Origin: Candidatus Yanofskybacteria bacterium CG10_big_fil_rev_8_21_14_0_10_36_16
Lineage (GTDB): Bacteria > Patescibacteria > Paceibacteria > 2-02-FULL-40-12 > IGHO2-01-FULL-4-A
Assembly (NCBI GenBank): GCA_002794035.1
Contig: PCXQ01000006.1
Location: 26,302 to 90,301, forward strand
DNA length: 64,000 bases
Direction: 5' to 3'
Part shown: positions 8,702-16,423 of the stretch, in pieces
How the letters are laid out: every line of letters begins with the position of its first letter
Numbering within the stretch: position 1 is the first letter of the stretch
Notes under the pieces: generated by a model
Databases searched by the model: none
Seen by the model: only the letters and a program-made list of their open reading frames with translations
Told to the model about the DNA's origin: nothing
Program-made: the position numbers and the translations under genes

Positions 8702-10423
8702 ATATCAAAAATAAATATAGCAATATTAATTTCAACAGTACTTCTGGGTATAGCTATATTTCCATATACTGCTAAAGCCCAAGATGTAAAAACATACGAA
8801 TTTAATCCCGATAAATCTTGGAGATTTATATACCCAAGCGCAGAAACAGTATCTCTCAAATTCCAACCATCAAACGATGCCGTAAACGGTTTTGATCTTT
8901 GGATAAACAATGGAGGAAGCCAAGGCCAGGCAACTTTTGTTTTGCGTAATTCATTCGGTACTGTTTTAGCTCAAAAAAATAATGTATTCATAAATCCTAT
9001 ACCTCTAAAGGAAGGCGGTACGCGTTTTCATATAAACCTGCCCGCCCAAGTTCCATTAAACATTAATGAGGTATATGAACTTGAAATAATAAGCGACATG
9101 GGAGGATTGGGCCTTTACTATGGAGCGAGCGTTGAAATACTTCAACACGACTCCGAATACAACATAAGCTATATCCCGGGCAAAGCTGTGATTGATAATG
9201 AAGAACAAAGCTGGACCTTTAAGTATGCAACCTATGAGAGTCAGGATGCTCAGCCGCCAGAACTATCAAACATTTCAGCAACAGTAACAAACTCAAATAC
9301 AGTAGAGATAAATTTCAATGCCAACGAGCCTGTTGACTGGTCAATTCTTTGGGGCTTTGAAGGCCAGGACTATAACCAGCAAACAGGATTTAAAAATTAT
9401 TACACCTCATGTTTACCCGGTATAGGAACATGCAATACACCTCTCCAAGTTAACCCAAATACTGCATATGATTACCAAATCATTGCCAAAGACGAATGGG
9501 GAAATATAAGCCAAAGAACAGGCTCTTTTAACAGCGCGGTGGTTGATACCGAACCAACACCAACAGGATCACCCGAATCAACACCACCGCCTCAAGAAGT
9601 ATTCTCAACTCCTCCTGCAATATCAGGCACAACAATATCGGAATTAACAGATGATTATGTAAAAATAACCTGGCAAACAAATAAAGCCGCCAACTCCAGC
9701 TTGTTGATCAGCCTTGATCAAGACGGGAACAGTGTTGTTGCTAATGTGGGAGATGCAACTTATGAATTAGCTCACTCGCTAAGCGTCTCGGGTCTTGAAC
9801 CAAACACTGAATACTTTGCAAGAATAACTTCAACAAATCCGGGGGTAGCATTCGTAGTCAGCAAAAATCTAGCCACAATAATATCAAGCAGTAACAACGA
9901 TACATCCTCATGGCAAATATTAACATTCAAAACCGCAGAAGCACCCCTACCCGATGAAGCCCCGAACAACGAACAACCCAGCAATAACGAAATTGAAACA
10001 AGTCAGGAAACAGATGGGATTGAATCAACTGTAAATATAAGCTGGCAGGCTCCTTCGGGCGGTGAACCCACGGGCGGATACAGAGTAGATGTTTTTGATG
10101 AAAATAATATTTTAGTAAAACAGATAACAGTTCCCGCAGGCGAGCACAGCACAACGGCCGAAGATTTGCCAAGAGGCGATTACACAGTAGTTGTTTATGA
10201 AGACAACGAAGGAACACTAGATAAAATTGCGCCTCCTGCAATAAGCCGTGCGCCAGAACCATCAATAACAAATACTCAAGTTGTAATAATTGGAATTTTG
10301 ATTCTTGTCTTGGCAGGACTTATAAAGATCTGGCTAAGTGTAAGGAAGAAAAATAAGTTCAAAAAAACTATTACACCCCCTTCCTCAGATTCTTCAAGCG
10401 GAATAGAGCTTGGACAAATTTAA
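8702..10423 (+). CDS. Secreted FN3 surface protein with C-terminal membrane anchor; non-standard start
   Basis: The first standard start in frame is TTG at 8944-2 (8942), but the same open frame upstream encodes a convincing signal peptide, SKINIAILISTVLLGIAIF, followed by PYTAKAQD and then a folded domain continuous with the rest. No ATG, GTG or TTG exists between the in-frame TAG at 8675 and 8942, so the start is probably the ATA at 8702. Downstream there are fibronectin-type III-like domains, a Pro/Thr linker (PTPTGSPESTPPPQ), a second FN3 region with WQTNKAANSSLL, and one last membrane helix (VVIIGILILVLAGLIKIWL) with a basic tail. This is a cell-wall or pilus-associated surface protein anchored at its C-terminus. 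Its position after the pilin suggests a link to locus A. Confidence 0.65.
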   Translation: MSKINIAILISTVLLGIAIFPYTAKAQDVKTYEFNPDKSWRFIYPSAETVSLKFQPSNDAVNGFDLWINNGGSQGQATFVLRNSFGTVLAQKNNVFINPIPLKEGGTRFHINLPAQVPLNINEVYELEIISDMGGLGLYYGASVEILQHDSEYNISYIPGKAVIDNEEQSWTFKYATYESQDAQPPELSNISATVTNSNTVEINFNANEPVDWSILWGFEGQDYNQQTGFKNYYTSCLPGIGTCNTPLQVNPNTAYDYQIIAKDEWGNISQRTGSFNSAVVDTEPTPTGSPESTPPPQEVFSTPPAISGTTISELTDDYVKITWQTNKAANSSLLISLDQDGNSVVANVGDATYELAHSLSVSGLEPNTEYFARITSTNPGVAFVVSKNLATIISSSNNDTSSWQILTFKTAEAPLPDEAPNNEQPSNNEIETSQETDGIESTVNISWQAPSGGEPTGGYRVDVFDENNILVKQITVPAGEHSTTAEDLPRGDYTVVVYEDNEGTLDKIAPPAISRAPEPSITNTQVVIIGILILVLAGLIKIWLSVRKKNKFKKTITPPSSDSSSGIELGQI

Positions 10424-10427
10424 TGTT

Positions 10428-10941
10428 ATGTTTAAACAAAAAGTATTAAAAATTGTGTCTAATATTCCCAGGGGTCAAACCTTGAGTTATAAAGATGTTG
10501 CCCGCCTTGCCGGTTCACCCAACGCCTATAGAGCAGTCGGCAGCATACTGAACAAAAACTATAATAGGGGGTGCAGAATACTAATTATTATCGCTTGAGA
10601 AGTCCAAAAACGAAATGATTTCGAGGCGCGATGACGAAGATGTAGATTCTACATCAAGGAGGAGTAACAAAAAAAATCATTCATTTTTGGACTTCCCTAT
10701 GGGCGGGCTGATTTTAACCTTATTCTTTGTTGTTCGTCATTCATGTACCATCAAGTACACATCATTCCTCATGCCTCGAATAAGATTAAAATCAGCTACG
10801 CTCAAATGATAATAATTAGTATTCCGCACCCCCAACATACCCTGTCATCGTGTAATTAAATCAAATGGCATGCTTGGCGGTTACAACAAAGGCCTCGCAC
10901 TAAAAACAGAAACTCTAAAAAAAGAAGGATACATAAAATAG
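10428..10941 (+). pseudogene. MGMT/alkyltransferase-like gene split by an insertion
   Basis: The left part encodes PRGQTLSYKDVARLAGSPNA and YRAVGSILNKNYN, the DNA-binding helix region of O6-alkylguanine-DNA alkyltransferases. The right part, after 10833, encodes IPCHRVIKSNGMLGGYNKG and ends KKEGYIK, including the active-site Cys of the PCHRV motif. The two halves are continuous apart from a 267-bp foldback element at 10567-10833, which introduces a stop. The ATG at 10428 overlaps the end region of the preceding gene. A protein of about 80 residues would restore the domain. If the element cannot be removed from DNA or RNA, this is a broken repair gene. Confidence 0.8.
10567..10833. mobile_element. 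267-bp foldback (MITE-like) element inside the alkyltransferase gene
   Basis: The ends are 33-base inverted repeats that agree at about 30 positions; the left begins GGGGGTGCAGAATACTAATT and the right ends CCGCACCCCC. Between them are two further stem-loops. The first pairs GAAGTCCAAAAACG with a matching arm ending TTTTTGGACTTC, and the second pairs GCTGATTTTAACCTTATT with AATAAGATTAAAATCAGC. The loops carry CGAGGC and GCCTCGAA boxes in opposite orientation, so the element seems to hold two inverted copies of one hairpin unit. It has no transposase and no clear target duplication. It may be moved in trans or arise by template switching. Confidence 0.75.
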
Positions 10942-10985
10942 ATATTTTTTGCTTCTTATAAGCCCCAAAATAAAGCAATAGGGGG

Positions 10986-11014
10986 TTGACAATCTGCCAA
11001 TAAAATGCTAAGAA
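10986..11014 (+). promoter_or_regulatory. Candidate promoter for the glycosyltransferase
   Basis: TTGACA at 10986 is followed after 17 bases by TGC-TAAGAA, an extended -10-like box. A TATACT lies a few bases further on at a less good spacing. The leader then has a small AACCT/AGGTT hairpin ending in T-rich sequence before the ATG at 11078, possibly an attenuator. Confidence 0.5.
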
Positions 11015-11077
11015 TATACTATAGAACCTCATCTTCGGATAAGGTTTTTGTTTTTTAAAAAATAAATAAGGGGGAGA

Positions 11078-12121
11078 ATGATTCTAAACTTAAAGAAACC
11101 AAGGATTTGTGTTTTAATCCCGGCACATAACGAAGAATTAACTTTGGGCAGGTCCATAAAAAGCCTGTTTGAATCTGGGATTGACCCTTCTGACATATAC
11201 GTGATAAACGATTATTCAACAGACAACACTGCGAATGTTGCTACAAAACTTGGAGTTAATATTTTAAACAATATTAAAAACATAGGGAAAGGAGGCAGTA
11301 TTGAACATGGCATAAAAGAGCTCAAAATTTGTACAAATTATGAGTTCGCGCTCTTTTTAGATGCTGATACCGTGATTGATAAGGACTATTTTTACTGGAC
11401 CATGGAAAGGTTTGGTTCTGATTATAGCATTGTTGCCGTACCCGGTCAGCCCAAAAGCATTCAACACAATTGGCTGACGGCCCACAGAGCTTTGCAATAT
11501 TTTACGTCATGTTCAATCTATAAAGGCGGGCAATCAGCAATGGGTGTTATAACTGTTGCACCTGGTTGTTCTACAACATTTAAGACTAAGGTTTTGCCTG
11601 AACTTAACTGGAATAACGGAACACTGGTAGAAGACATGGATGTTACCATGCAAATCTATCGTAAAAAACTGGGTAAAATAGCATACGAACCAAAAGCTGT
11701 GGTACACACCCAAGACCCAATGACCATAAGTGACTACTGGAAACAAATGAACCGATGGTATTGCGGAACTTGGCAGGTTGCAAAAAACCATAACGTACCA
11801 TTCGGTTTTTCTAGAATTGATATTGAGTTGTTATTTCTTTTAGCCGAAGGAATGATCTTCGGATTATTGTTTACAGCCATACCCTTAATAGCCATAATCT
11901 ATCCAAATCTAATAAGTCTTCTTATTATAACTGACCAAACCATCTTATTGTTGTTTGCTTTAATGCTGGGAATTAGGGACAAAAGATCAGATGTTCTAAG
12001 GTTTTTTTGGTCTTTTATATTTCTAAGATTTGTTGATTGTTTTGTTTTGTTATTAAGTTTTTGGAAAATCATCATACAAGACAAGAAAAGAATTGGGTGG
12101 TTTAGCCCTGCCAGATATTAA
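11078..12121 (+). CDS. Processive-type family 2 glycosyltransferase
   Basis: The 347-residue enzyme has the GT-A fold motifs of polysaccharide synthases: PRICVLIPAHNEE at the start, FLDADTVID as the nucleotide-binding DxD, VEDMDVTMQI as the catalytic ED motif, and QMNRWYCGTWQV as the Q/RxxRW-like motif of processive enzymes. The C-terminal third has at least three membrane helices (LLFLLAEGMIFGLLFTAIP, LIIIT..., FIFLRFVDCFVLLLSF). It most likely builds an envelope or extracellular beta-linked polysaccharide at the membrane. GGGGGAG before the ATG is a good ribosome site, unlike most genes here. The substrate cannot be told from sequence. Confidence 0.8.
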   Translation: MILNLKKPRICVLIPAHNEELTLGRSIKSLFESGIDPSDIYVINDYSTDNTANVATKLGVNILNNIKNIGKGGSIEHGIKELKICTNYEFALFLDADTVIDKDYFYWTMERFGSDYSIVAVPGQPKSIQHNWLTAHRALQYFTSCSIYKGGQSAMGVITVAPGCSTTFKTKVLPELNWNNGTLVEDMDVTMQIYRKKLGKIAYEPKAVVHTQDPMTISDYWKQMNRWYCGTWQVAKNHNVPFGFSRIDIELLFLLAEGMIFGLLFTAIPLIAIIYPNLISLLIITDQTILLLFALMLGIRDKRSDVLRFFWSFIFLRFVDCFVLLLSFWKIIIQDKKRIGWFSPARY

Positions 12122-12143
12122 ATATAGTGAAGAAGGAGGAGAA

Positions 12144-12596
12144 ATGTTTAAAAAAATCTTTTTGTTCATTATGCTGATGATTTGGGTTAAGTCATTTCTT
12201 TTTGCTCAAAGACTTGGAGAAGATTATATTGTACACAATCTTCATAATCCATATATCTTATTCTTAATTGTAAGCACAATTATTTTAATTATTGTACTTA
12301 CATTTCGGCTTATCTCTTACATATCAAAATGGTCAGGTAGACCGGTTCTAAAAATGTTAGAGCCAATAATGGTTAACCCTACATTAAACGATCTAAAGAA
12401 TAAAAAAAAGCCCGTAGATATACTTCTAACTCTAAACCGAGAACGTAAGACTGTAAGGTGTATAGTAGCTGAAAACCCAAGAGGTAATGATTTGCCTCCT
12501 GTAGTTTATTTCGAAGGATCTAACCATCCTGTAAGCTGGGAAAAAAGAAAATTAGGCGCAGCCCAAACCCTACCTAAAAGTTCCAAAACGTTTTAA
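12144..12596 (+). CDS. Small two-helix membrane protein, function unknown
   Basis: The ATG at 12144 is preferred over an upstream in-frame ATG at 12093 because AGAAGGAGGAG lies just before it and the upstream start overlaps the glycosyltransferase. The product has 150 residues. The N-terminus MFKKIFLFIMLMIWVKSFLF resembles a signal or first helix, and a second helix (YILFLIVSTIILIIVLTF) follows. The remaining ~85 residues are soluble (KPVDILLTLNRERKTVRCI), possibly a small domain at the membrane face. I do not recognise the family. The close link to the glycosyltransferase suggests a partner in the same pathway. Confidence 0.6.
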   Translation: MFKKIFLFIMLMIWVKSFLFAQRLGEDYIVHNLHNPYILFLIVSTIILIIVLTFRLISYISKWSGRPVLKMLEPIMVNPTLNDLKNKKKPVDILLTLNRERKTVRCIVAENPRGNDLPPVVYFEGSNHPVSWEKRKLGAAQTLPKSSKTF

Positions 12597-12652
12597 TGTT
12601 GTGATATTGTAATTAGCCTGAATATAGTTTTTATTGTCACGACCAATCTGTT

Positions 12653-12789
12653 AACACTAACAAAAACTTCATTGCCCTTCACCGGGGATGATCACGAGTG
12701 TTTAGTGTTCGGCCAAATAAGTTTTAACTAAAGAAAATGGACGGTTCATTGCCCTTCACCGGGGATGATCACGAAAATTTTCTGGAGTT
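12653..12789 (+). ncRNA. Tandem structured motif: identical 30-nt core on two different stems
   Basis: An identical 30-base core, beginning TTCATTGCCC and ending GATGATCACGA, occurs at 12668-12697 and 12745-12774. Each copy is enclosed by its own complementary flanks: AACACTAA with TTAGTGTT (12653-12660 and 12702-12709) for the first, and AGAAAAT with ATTTTCT (12732-12738 and 12777-12783) plus AACT/AGTT further out for the second. Inside the core, CCC and GGG can form a small hairpin. Different stems around one fixed core is what covariation in a structured RNA looks like. It lies in the 300-base spacer before the LysM gene, so a cis-regulatory tandem RNA is the leading idea. I do not match it to a known riboswitch class. 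Confidence 0.6.
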
Positions 12790-12899
12790 ACTGCACTTCA
12801 CAGGCTAATTACCAATTGTTGCAACAACAAAACATTCAGGACAAACAACGAATATTAAGAAAGATTTCTTAATTTAGACAAGACAAAGGAGGAAACACC

Positions 12900-14396
12900 A
12901 TGAGAAAGCATCGGGAGATCAAAATCGCTGTTGTGGCTTTGGCCATATTAGCTGTTGTAGTATTTTTTGGTCGCGCATGTTCTTGGACATTAGATAAGTC
13001 TGAGTCAGAAAATACAACCTTAAATAATCAGGAAGAAACGCGAATTTCTTCAATGGAAGCAACGATAAAGAGTCTTGATGAGGAAAGGGCGAAATTAATT
13101 ATTGAATTAAATCAGGAAAAAAATCGTACCAAATGCGGTAACAAACCCTGTGATGGAAGATGTTATGGCGTTCAAAGAGGCGATAATCTATCGTCCATCG
13201 CCCTTCGTTTTTACGGCAAAGTGTCTGCACTTAAAAAAATTGCTGAAGTTAATGGAATTAAAAACTCTGATGAGATTTTTGCTGAGTCATGCATCTGTCT
13301 GCCGGCTGAAGTTGAAGGAAGTAAACTAAATGACAAAAACACAAAAAAGAAAGCAACTAGAGTCGGCCACGCAAAAACTGATCGGCCTTATTGGAGCTTG
13401 ATGTATCCCACAATACCGACTCCTATTGTGGTTGTAGAATCTCCGAAACAACTTGCTGTGGCAAAACTGCCTAGGGTTGAAACAAAAGTTATTGAAAATA
13501 AACCCGTTGAAGAAGTTGGCCAAGCACCCAGCATTAGACCGGGTTTGCTAATGGAACAAAAAGCTCAAACAGCCTTAGCATTAATGCATGCGTTGCCACC
13601 TAAACCAAGCACACCCCAAGAACAGCCAGCAAAAACTGAGGGGACGCAAAAACCAAAGACAAATCCTCCTCTTGTTCTTCCAGGAAGCGCTTGGAATTCA
13701 AGCGGTAACTTATCACCTGTTGAAGAAGGCAATTTTCAAAATTATTCTTATGTAGAACAAGGAATAACAGTTTGGAGAAACAATAAGTGGTCTCTGGTTC
13801 CTTATGTTTCAGTTTCAAACTCTGTAGATACAAAGGGTTATAGCTGGAATAACAGAATCACTGGTCAGTTGGGAACCAAGATGGTAAAAAGTTTTGGCAA
13901 CGGACTGGTTCAATTCGGTGGCGGATACATGCACGAAAATCGACGTGTCTCCGATCAAAATGAAGGTCAAGCTTTTGGCTTCGGGAGTTACTGGTTTGGA
14001 TGGGATACACCAAGCTCCAATAAGGCCGAAGGGCTTTTCTCTGCATTTCCCGGTTCAAGCTGGGGAATGATAGGGAACACTTCTCCCGCTGAAGAAAATA
14101 ATATTATTGGCACTGTTTATTTACAGCAGGGCGTTACCTTGGCAAAAATTAATCGAGTATCATTAATACCTTTTGTTGAAAACACCGTCAGTTTTGACAC
14201 TAAAGATTACGCATGGAACAACAGAAACACATGGGGAGCAGGCATCAAAGCATCTGTTCCTGTAAAATCCGGAATAGTTGAAATTGGGGCTAAACACTTA
14301 GATGAATATCGCTGGCAAGTTGGAAAACGTGCCAGTGGAGTAACAGGTTTTGTTAATCTGTGGTTTGGTTGGAATCCACCCTGGAAAAATCAATAA
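12900..14396 (+). CDS. Membrane-anchored LysM protein with duplicated beta-rich C-terminal domain
   Basis: The 498-residue product starts with an N-terminal helix (IAVVALAILAVVVFFG), then a short coiled coil (about residues 45-80), and a LysM domain near 88-138 (CYGVQRGDNLSSIALRFYG...CICLPAE) for binding peptidoglycan. A Pro-rich linker follows. The C-terminal half contains two ~110-residue repeats, each with GSxW, a P(V/A)EE motif, a YVEQGIT/YLQQGVT strand, a DTKxYxWNNR motif and a closing WFGWxxP. The alternating aromatic pattern suggests a beta barrel or beta sandwich. AAAGGAGG precedes the ATG. It probably links cell wall and surface structures; no enzymatic motif is visible. Confidence 0.7.
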   Translation: MRKHREIKIAVVALAILAVVVFFGRACSWTLDKSESENTTLNNQEETRISSMEATIKSLDEERAKLIIELNQEKNRTKCGNKPCDGRCYGVQRGDNLSSIALRFYGKVSALKKIAEVNGIKNSDEIFAESCICLPAEVEGSKLNDKNTKKKATRVGHAKTDRPYWSLMYPTIPTPIVVVESPKQLAVAKLPRVETKVIENKPVEEVGQAPSIRPGLLMEQKAQTALALMHALPPKPSTPQEQPAKTEGTQKPKTNPPLVLPGSAWNSSGNLSPVEEGNFQNYSYVEQGITVWRNNKWSLVPYVSVSNSVDTKGYSWNNRITGQLGTKMVKSFGNGLVQFGGGYMHENRRVSDQNEGQAFGFGSYWFGWDTPSSNKAEGLFSAFPGSSWGMIGNTSPAEENNIIGTVYLQQGVTLAKINRVSLIPFVENTVSFDTKDYAWNNRNTWGAGIKASVPVKSGIVEIGAKHLDEYRWQVGKRASGVTGFVNLWFGWNPPWKNQ

Positions 14397-14406
14397 GGAG
14401 GAGAAC

Positions 14407-14835
14407 ATGTACATACCTGGAGTCGGAAGCTGTTCAACATTTATTCATTTAATTGCACAATATCCTAAAGTCGCAGCCGGAATAGGTCTGCTGGCAACAA
14501 TTGGCATTGTTACATCACCCGTAGGACCCGGTAAGTACGCAGGGTCAGAAAAAATATTAGAGAATTATGAAATATCTCTCGTGTCCGGCAACTTAGCCAT
14601 GGACGAGACCAAGATTAATGATGTATTTGAAAGTGTTGCAAGCCAACACAATATTTCAAATGAGAATATTGCTCACATCCTTAAAACTTGTGAGAAATGT
14701 TCCGACATTGAATTAGAAAATGTATTAGCGGACGATAATTTATACAAAAAAGTCGCCTACCTATATTTCTTGGACCTTGTCCATAAAAATGACGGCAACT
14801 TGGAAAAAGCCGCTAAAGCATTCCTCATTAAATAA
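14407..14835 (+). CDS. Small membrane-associated protein, function unknown
   Basis: The start at 14407 is chosen because AAGGAGGAG lies directly upstream; an earlier in-frame ATG at 14350 lies inside the LysM gene. The 142-residue product has one hydrophobic segment (VAAGIGLLATIGIVTSPVG) near the N-terminus and then an acidic helical domain (NDVFESVASQHNISNENIA) with a CEKC pair. It is 10 bases from the LysM gene and likely cotranscribed. I do not recognise the family. Confidence 0.6.
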   Translation: MYIPGVGSCSTFIHLIAQYPKVAAGIGLLATIGIVTSPVGPGKYAGSEKILENYEISLVSGNLAMDETKINDVFESVASQHNISNENIAHILKTCEKCSDIELENVLADDNLYKKVAYLYFLDLVHKNDGNLEKAAKAFLIK

Positions 14836-14874
14836 AAACAGCTCTTTTAACAGTTCTTTTTAGAAAAACAAAAC

Positions 14875-14903
14875 AAAGACCTCGCCTTGGCGGGGTCTTT
14901 TTT
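14875..14903 (+). terminator. Terminator of the LysM operon
   Basis: AAAGACC-T-CGCC pairs with GGCG-G-GGTCTTT and runs into a T-tract. It ends the strong-RBS cluster that starts at 11078. Confidence 0.8.
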
Positions 14904-14933
14904 ATCCCCACACTCATGCATGAGTGTGGGGAT
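14904..14933. repeat. Perfect 30-base palindrome
   Basis: The half-site ATCCCCACACTCATG is followed by its exact complement with no loop. The same 16 bases TTATCCCCACACTCAT recur at 22571 as the left arm of the inverted repeat before tRNA-Asp. It lies directly after the LysM operon terminator. It may be a protein-binding site or the core of a repeat family. Confidence 0.75.
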
Positions 14934-15077
14934 TTATTTATGTTGGAATTAGCTTTATTTTATGTTAATTTATAAACAACATGTCCCATTAACAATACAC
15001 GAGGTGATTAACCTATAACAATTATCAAATTGTGATTGAATTAATTCAGTTACAATAATTATTTGTTATAAATTAAT

Positions 15078-15290
15078 TTGATAGATTTAACCTCAACAGA
15101 AAATCAGTTTATTTTGATTCTGCTTATTGTATGGACCTTACCATGGAAAGGCCTTGCATTGTGGAAGTCTGCCCAAAGAAAAGAAAAATGGTGGTTTATT
15201 GCCATGTTATTAACCAATACTCTTGGGGTATTGGAAATACTTTATCTATACATCTTCAGCAAAAGAAACGATAAGCAAAAAGTGGATTAA
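15078..15290 (+). CDS. DUF5652-type small membrane protein
   Basis: The 70-residue product has two membrane helices and the signature WTLPWKGLALWKSAQR with NTLGVLEILYLYIF, which I recognise as the DUF5652 family, common in CPR genomes. Its function is unknown. The start is TTG in an AT-rich leader without a Shine-Dalgarno site; the spacer before it (about 14935-15077) has AT-rich inverted repeats only. Confidence 0.75.
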   Translation: MIDLTSTENQFILILLIVWTLPWKGLALWKSAQRKEKWWFIAMLLTNTLGVLEILYLYIFSKRNDKQKVD

Positions 15291-15397
15291 TTTTAATTTA
15301 TTTTGTGATAACATTAAAAATAGTTTTCAAGTTATAGTTAATAGCTTATAGTTTCCACAATAAGAAACTACTAGGGTAAAGACTATAGCCTTACAGT

Positions 15398-15670
15398 ATG
15401 CCTGATTTAGAACAATACAAAGCTCTTATGAGTGACATTATTAGCAAACAAGCCGTAATATTAGGTCCTGATATTGCTGTTTTACGTGCTCGTAACGTTG
15501 AGGGCTTGGAAGTTTCGAATGAAGGAAGGGTGACAGACATCAAGGGCGATCCAGGCCAATCCTTGGAACAGTTGGTTGATGAGTATGTAAGCTTATCCGG
15601 CCAAATTGTAAAAAGTGCACTGGGGTCGGTATTTGAAAAACATCCGGACATAAAAAACGTTATTCAATAA
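15398..15670 (+). CDS. Small soluble protein, function unknown
   Basis: The 90-residue acidic protein has no membrane segment or signal peptide. Its centre reads VLRARNVEGLEVSNEGRVTDIKGDPG and the C-terminal half is helical (QLVDEYVSLSGQIVKSALG). It has the amino-acid make-up of a real gene, and the competing frames are shadows. The family is not recognised. No ribosome site is seen. Confidence 0.5.
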   Translation: MPDLEQYKALMSDIISKQAVILGPDIAVLRARNVEGLEVSNEGRVTDIKGDPGQSLEQLVDEYVSLSGQIVKSALGSVFEKHPDIKNVIQ

Positions 15671-15739
15671 CGTTAGACTATTTAATACACGGAACTTCTC
15701 AGTTTCAAAATTGGCGATATTGATTTCGGTTGGCAACCC

Positions 15740-16204
15740 ATGTACCCAAATGGGAACAAGGATAATCTTCTCGAAATCATACAAGAAATGCCTAAAACAA
15801 TTTACAAAAAAATGTCAGCTTCTCATATTATTACAGCATCTTTTATTATGGGTTTCCCTATGTATGCAGCAGCTGCCCAGCAATCAATAAACAAAGGGGC
15901 AGAATCAGCTTTCATCAATATGATACCAGGCTGGATATCTCTAGCTGGGGGGATTATTGTCTTGGTATTGGCATTCAAGTACATGAAGGGGGGGAGTCTG
16001 GCAAAGCCCTTTGCGCTTATTGGTATAGGTGCCTTAATTGATTCATTTGGACAAATTTTAGACTCTTTAGCCACAACAAATTTAATAGCTTCACCTGACT
16101 ACCTAACCCAGATCGTATGGTTTGCGAGTTTAATATTTAGGTTCTCTGTAGTAATGGGCGTCGTGTGGATAGCTAATGTATTTGGCGTGCTAAGAAGCAG
16201 ATAA
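15740..16204 (+). CDS. Four-helix membrane protein, function unknown
   Basis: The product (up to 154 residues) has four predicted membrane helices: ASHIITASFIMGFPMYAA, WISLAGGIIVLVLAF, FALIGIGALIDSFGQ and VWFASLIFRFSVVMGVVWI. Starts are possible at 15740, 15788 and 15812; the last two leave a better N-terminal helix. It lies before the histidine kinase, which raises the possibility of a sensory or envelope role, but this is only positional. Confidence 0.55.
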   Translation: MYPNGNKDNLLEIIQEMPKTIYKKMSASHIITASFIMGFPMYAAAAQQSINKGAESAFINMIPGWISLAGGIIVLVLAFKYMKGGSLAKPFALIGIGALIDSFGQILDSLATTNLIASPDYLTQIVWFASLIFRFSVVMGVVWIANVFGVLRSR

Positions 16205-16263
16205 ATAAAAATCATTAGATTCATTGTGCACAGCAACATTTTTTGTTTTGGAATTATTTTTTT

Positions 16264-16418
16264 TAAACTCAAAATCCAAAATCCAAAATCCAAAATCCAA
16301 ACCAATTTTTAATTTCAAAATCCAAATTTTTGAACAACAATTTAAAATTTTTGGATTTTAGATTTAGTTTGATTTTTGAGTTTTGGGTTTTGGATTTTTT
16401 AAATATTAAACGCTATTT
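16264..16418. repeat. Low-complexity inverted repeat before the kinase
   Basis: The left side has four AAAATCC units and the right side has the complementary GGATTTT/TTTTGAGTTTTGGG units, so the region can fold on itself. It fills the spacer to the kinase gene. No promoter elements stand out. Confidence 0.6.
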
Positions 16419-16423
16419 AAAAA

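Noticed and set aside
10615..10809. 64-residue ORF within the foldback element
   Set aside because: It is read through the inverted repeats, has no ribosome site and no protein-like features; the element's arms explain its open frame.
12093..12143. Upstream start for the small membrane protein at 12144
   Set aside because: It overlaps the glycosyltransferase end, and AGAAGGAGGAG stands directly before the ATG at 12144.
12668..12774. Two-repeat CRISPR array (30-base repeats, 47-base spacer)
   Set aside because: There are only two repeats, no cas genes, and each copy is flanked by its own complementary sequence, which CRISPR spacers would not show.
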